NCBI GenBank assembly: GCA_037447605.1
Contig: CM074814.1
Coordinates: 1,361,455-1,425,454 of the forward strand
Source of the DNA: Zygnema circumcarinatum
Taxonomy: Eukaryota > Streptophyta > Zygnematophyceae > Zygnematales > Zygnemataceae
DNA length: 64,000 nucleotides
Direction: 5' to 3'
Position numbers and translations under genes: made by a program. The notes under the pieces are model-generated. The model did not search any database. It was not told the DNA's origin and worked only from the letters and a program-made list of their open reading frames with translations. Below, piece after piece: positions 53,247 to 64,000 of this stretch. The number at the start of each line of letters is the position of its first letter. Positions within the stretch are counted from its first letter, which is position 1.

Positions 53247-53633
53247 GTGGATGTGACTTTCCCCCTTAATCATGTGAAGTGGAACGTTCTATGCTATCAG
53301 TTCCACATCCGCATGATAACACGAGATCAAGCAAGACGCAGCGGCAACCAAATTTCACTGCAGACATGTGAGGAGGAGAACGATCCGGTCGATCCTGAAG
53401 GTAAGCACCTCCTATTGAAATGGACGGAGTGGGCATTGCATGCACACAATGAGAATGGAGAACGAATGACACAAAAGGAAAGTGTCTATACAATGAGGTG
53501 CTTGTACAATGTCCTCAGCTTGCTTATATCCAATGCAGCTAGAGCTAGGCGACAGAAAGTAAGTGCCAGCATAGATGTAGCCTCAGCAAGGGCGGCCAAG
53601 TGTAAGCGCATGGCCGCAAAAGATAAGCTTTAA
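53247..53633 (+). CDS. Unassigned 128-codon open frame
   Basis: An open frame with no family I recognise. It encodes a mixed polar protein with a helical middle (TQKESVYTMRCLYNVLSLLI) and a basic, Ala-rich C-terminus. It sits between a repeat cluster and the PAN-protein gene. A GTAAGC within it (about 53400) could be a splice donor, so it may be exon pieces or non-coding. Confidence 0.2.
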   Translation: MDVTFPLNHVKWNVLCYQFHIRMITRDQARRSGNQISLQTCEEENDPVDPEGKHLLLKWTEWALHAHNENGERMTQKESVYTMRCLYNVLSLLISNAARARRQKVSASIDVASARAAKCKRMAAKDKL

Positions 53634-53906
53634 TAAAAGCTAGAAGTGAAAAATATATACGACAACATAAAAATGACTTAGTTGTAACACCTCCTCCTTA
53701 TTTTTTTTTGTTTTCCTATTGATCTGAATACGCGGCGCCAACGTGGAAGTGAAGATCCATTGACATCACTGCACTGACTGCCCTGACTTCGCTTCACGAG
53801 GTACAACAGATCTCAAAACCCCACTGGCCCTCCCTCTCATCTCAGAGTAGGTCGCCCTTCATTTCTCGCACGCCCAAAGCCACGTGCTACAACGAGCACG
53901 TTTAGA

Positions 53907-56674
<2,768 letters not shown>

Positions 56675-58074
56675 GCCGCCCGAGTCCCGCACGTCCTGCC
56701 CCCTCCGCCCAAACGACACCGCGCGCGAGTCAGTCAACGCTTCTGCTTTGCGACAACCACGGAGCGCTCTGCCCCTCCGCCCCCCCCCCCTCCCCCTCTC
56801 TCTCTCCCCATGACACAAACACAAACAAACAACCGGGAGGCCCCCCCCCTCGCTCCTGTGCGCGACCACGGAAACCACCGTCCGGGCAGTGGCCAACAAA
56901 CAAAGAGCGCCCCCCGCCTCCACCTCCTCCCTCCCTCCCTCCCGCGCTACCTTCAGCGCCTCTCCTTGAGCACGCAACGCCGCTCTGCCAATCTCTCCCT
57001 CTGCTCCTCCTCCTCCTCCCCCCGCAACCACTCCCTTCCCACTCGCTCCTTCTCTTCCCCTCTTCTCCCTCTCGTTGGACAGGAGAGAGGGGCGATAGTA
57101 AAGAGTTTTAGTCTCTCCCACGCGATGCGTCACGCGGGCAAACACAAGGAGTTTAGTGCATCTGCCCGCGCGGGCTGGCCAGAAATGATTTTTCGTTGCC
57201 CGCGTCCAAAGTCAGAGGCCCCATTGGAGGGCGCGCCGCGGGCAGCCTCCAGAGCGCCGCTAGAAAACAAATGAAAAAAACAAATTTTTCGCGTCCGGGC
57301 GCTTGGGGGAGCCACGTGGCAACCGCGAAACCTTCGACGCGCCGAAGCCATTTGACGGCCTTTGACGGCCTTGGACTGCATGCGACCTGCGTGGACTGCG
57401 CGCATTGAGTGACTGCCTCCATGGGCGGATGGCATGGCACGGCATGGGATGGGATGGCATGGCATGGCATGGCATGGGATGGGATGGCATGGCATGGGAT
57501 GGGATGGCATGGCATGGGATGGGATGGCATGGCATGGGATGGGATGGCATGGCATGGCATGGGATGGGATGGCATGGCATGAAATGGGATGGCATGGCAT
57601 GGCATGGCAGGGGATGGGATGGCATGGCATGGGATGGGATGGCATGGCATGGGATGGGATGACATGGCATGGGATGGGATGGCATGGCATGGGATGGGAT
57701 GGGATGGCATGGCATGGCATGGGATGGGATGGCATGGCATGAAATGGGATGGCATGGCATGGCATGGCAGGGGATGGGATGGCGTGGCATGGGATGGGAT
57801 GGGATGGCATGGCATGGCATTTGGCATGGGATGGGATGGGATGGGATGGCATGGCATGGCATGGCATGGCATGGCATGGCATGGCATGGGATGGGATGGT
57901 ATGGGATGGGATGGCATTGGAGAGCGGCATGGGGCTATGAGCACGAGGGCGCATGGATGGCCATGGAAGCCACGGAGTCCCTCCAGGAGGATAGCAGCTG
58001 CAGAGCAAGTCCAAGGGAGGCAGTGTGGAGTGTGGAGATAAGAAGAAAGAAGGGAAGAAGCGGTGGGAAGAAGG
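56675..58074. promoter_or_regulatory. Divergent promoter region of the PAN-like gene and POLH, with minisatellite
   Basis: The start codons (56674 minus, 58075 plus) are head to head, 1.4 kb apart. The segment has pyrimidine-rich, GC-rich sequence near the PAN gene and a pentamer minisatellite near POLH. No coding exon is supported. Confidence 0.5.
57427..57917. repeat. Minisatellite of GGCAT and GGGAT pentamers
   Basis: About 490 bp of alternating GGCAT and GGGAT pentamers, arranged in higher-order units such as GGGATGGGATGGCATGGCAT, with rare variants (GAAAT, GGCAG). It ends about 160 bp before the POLH start codon. Frames of MWHG or MPSHP composition come from the repeat. Confidence 0.97.

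Positions 58075-64000
<5,926 letters not shown>

Larger units (their letters stand above)
51235..53906. other. Transposon-bearing spacer
   Basis: Contains the MSSP 3' region, a TA-flanked element (51661-52211), a short palindromic repeat cluster (52870-52990) and one unassigned 128-codon frame (53247-53633). Nothing else is recognised. Confidence 0.5.

Overview
The window is nuclear DNA from a green plant of the streptophyte lineage (a land plant or a close algal relative; the species cannot be told). The evidence is the gene content: a RAY1-like GT77 glycosyltransferase, EDM2, an EMSY-LIKE ENT/Agenet protein, HAKAI, a SUT4-type sucrose transporter, a monosaccharide-sensing (TMT/MSSP) transporter and plant-type DNA polymerase eta. 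All are split by GT-AG introns, with a few GC-AG ones. Degenerate plant-type telomere repeats and three nuclear tRNA genes agree with this. Most long reading frames are not genes. I rebuilt the genes by joining exons whose phases agree and whose products match known families. Nine of the ten main coding sequences give consistent phases; EDM2 has one unresolved junction.

Layout. 1-1756: nested foldback transposon. 2189-5954 (+): GT77/RAY1-like glycosyltransferase. 7267-7750 (+): small membrane protein. 8647-16394 (-): EDM2-like PHD/methyltransferase-like chromatin protein, 5' end not found. 18375-22718 (+): DUF1853 protein with a tRNA-Ala inside intron 1. 23316-25047: two identical tRNA-Ile genes facing each other. 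25211-28146 (+): F-box/leucine-rich protein. 29574-34191 (-): EMSY-LIKE protein, divergent from HAKAI at 34946-36699 (+). 38429-42885 (+): SUT4-like sucrose/H+ symporter. 43756-46036: a 200-bp MITE and a 1.9-kb element with subterminal repeat arrays. 47556-51234 (+): MSSP/TMT tonoplast sugar transporter. 51661-52211: another TA-flanked element. 53907-56674 (-): small secreted PAN-like protein whose first intron holds a 1.65-kb (CT)n array. 57427-57917: pentamer minisatellite. 58075 to the window end (+): DNA polymerase eta, cut off by the window edge.

Functional themes. Two vacuolar sugar carriers (sucrose and hexose type) are neighbours in the same orientation. Several genes belong to chromatin or RNA regulation (EDM2, EMSY-LIKE, HAKAI of the m6A writer complex). 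In Arabidopsis EDM2 and EMSY-LIKE genes both act in RPP7 immunity, so finding them in one neighbourhood is notable. Simple repeats are abundant and lie mostly in introns, some directly against splice acceptors. The least described items are the PAN-like secreted protein, the 84-residue membrane protein, the long DUF1853 protein and the TA-flanked inverted-repeat element family.
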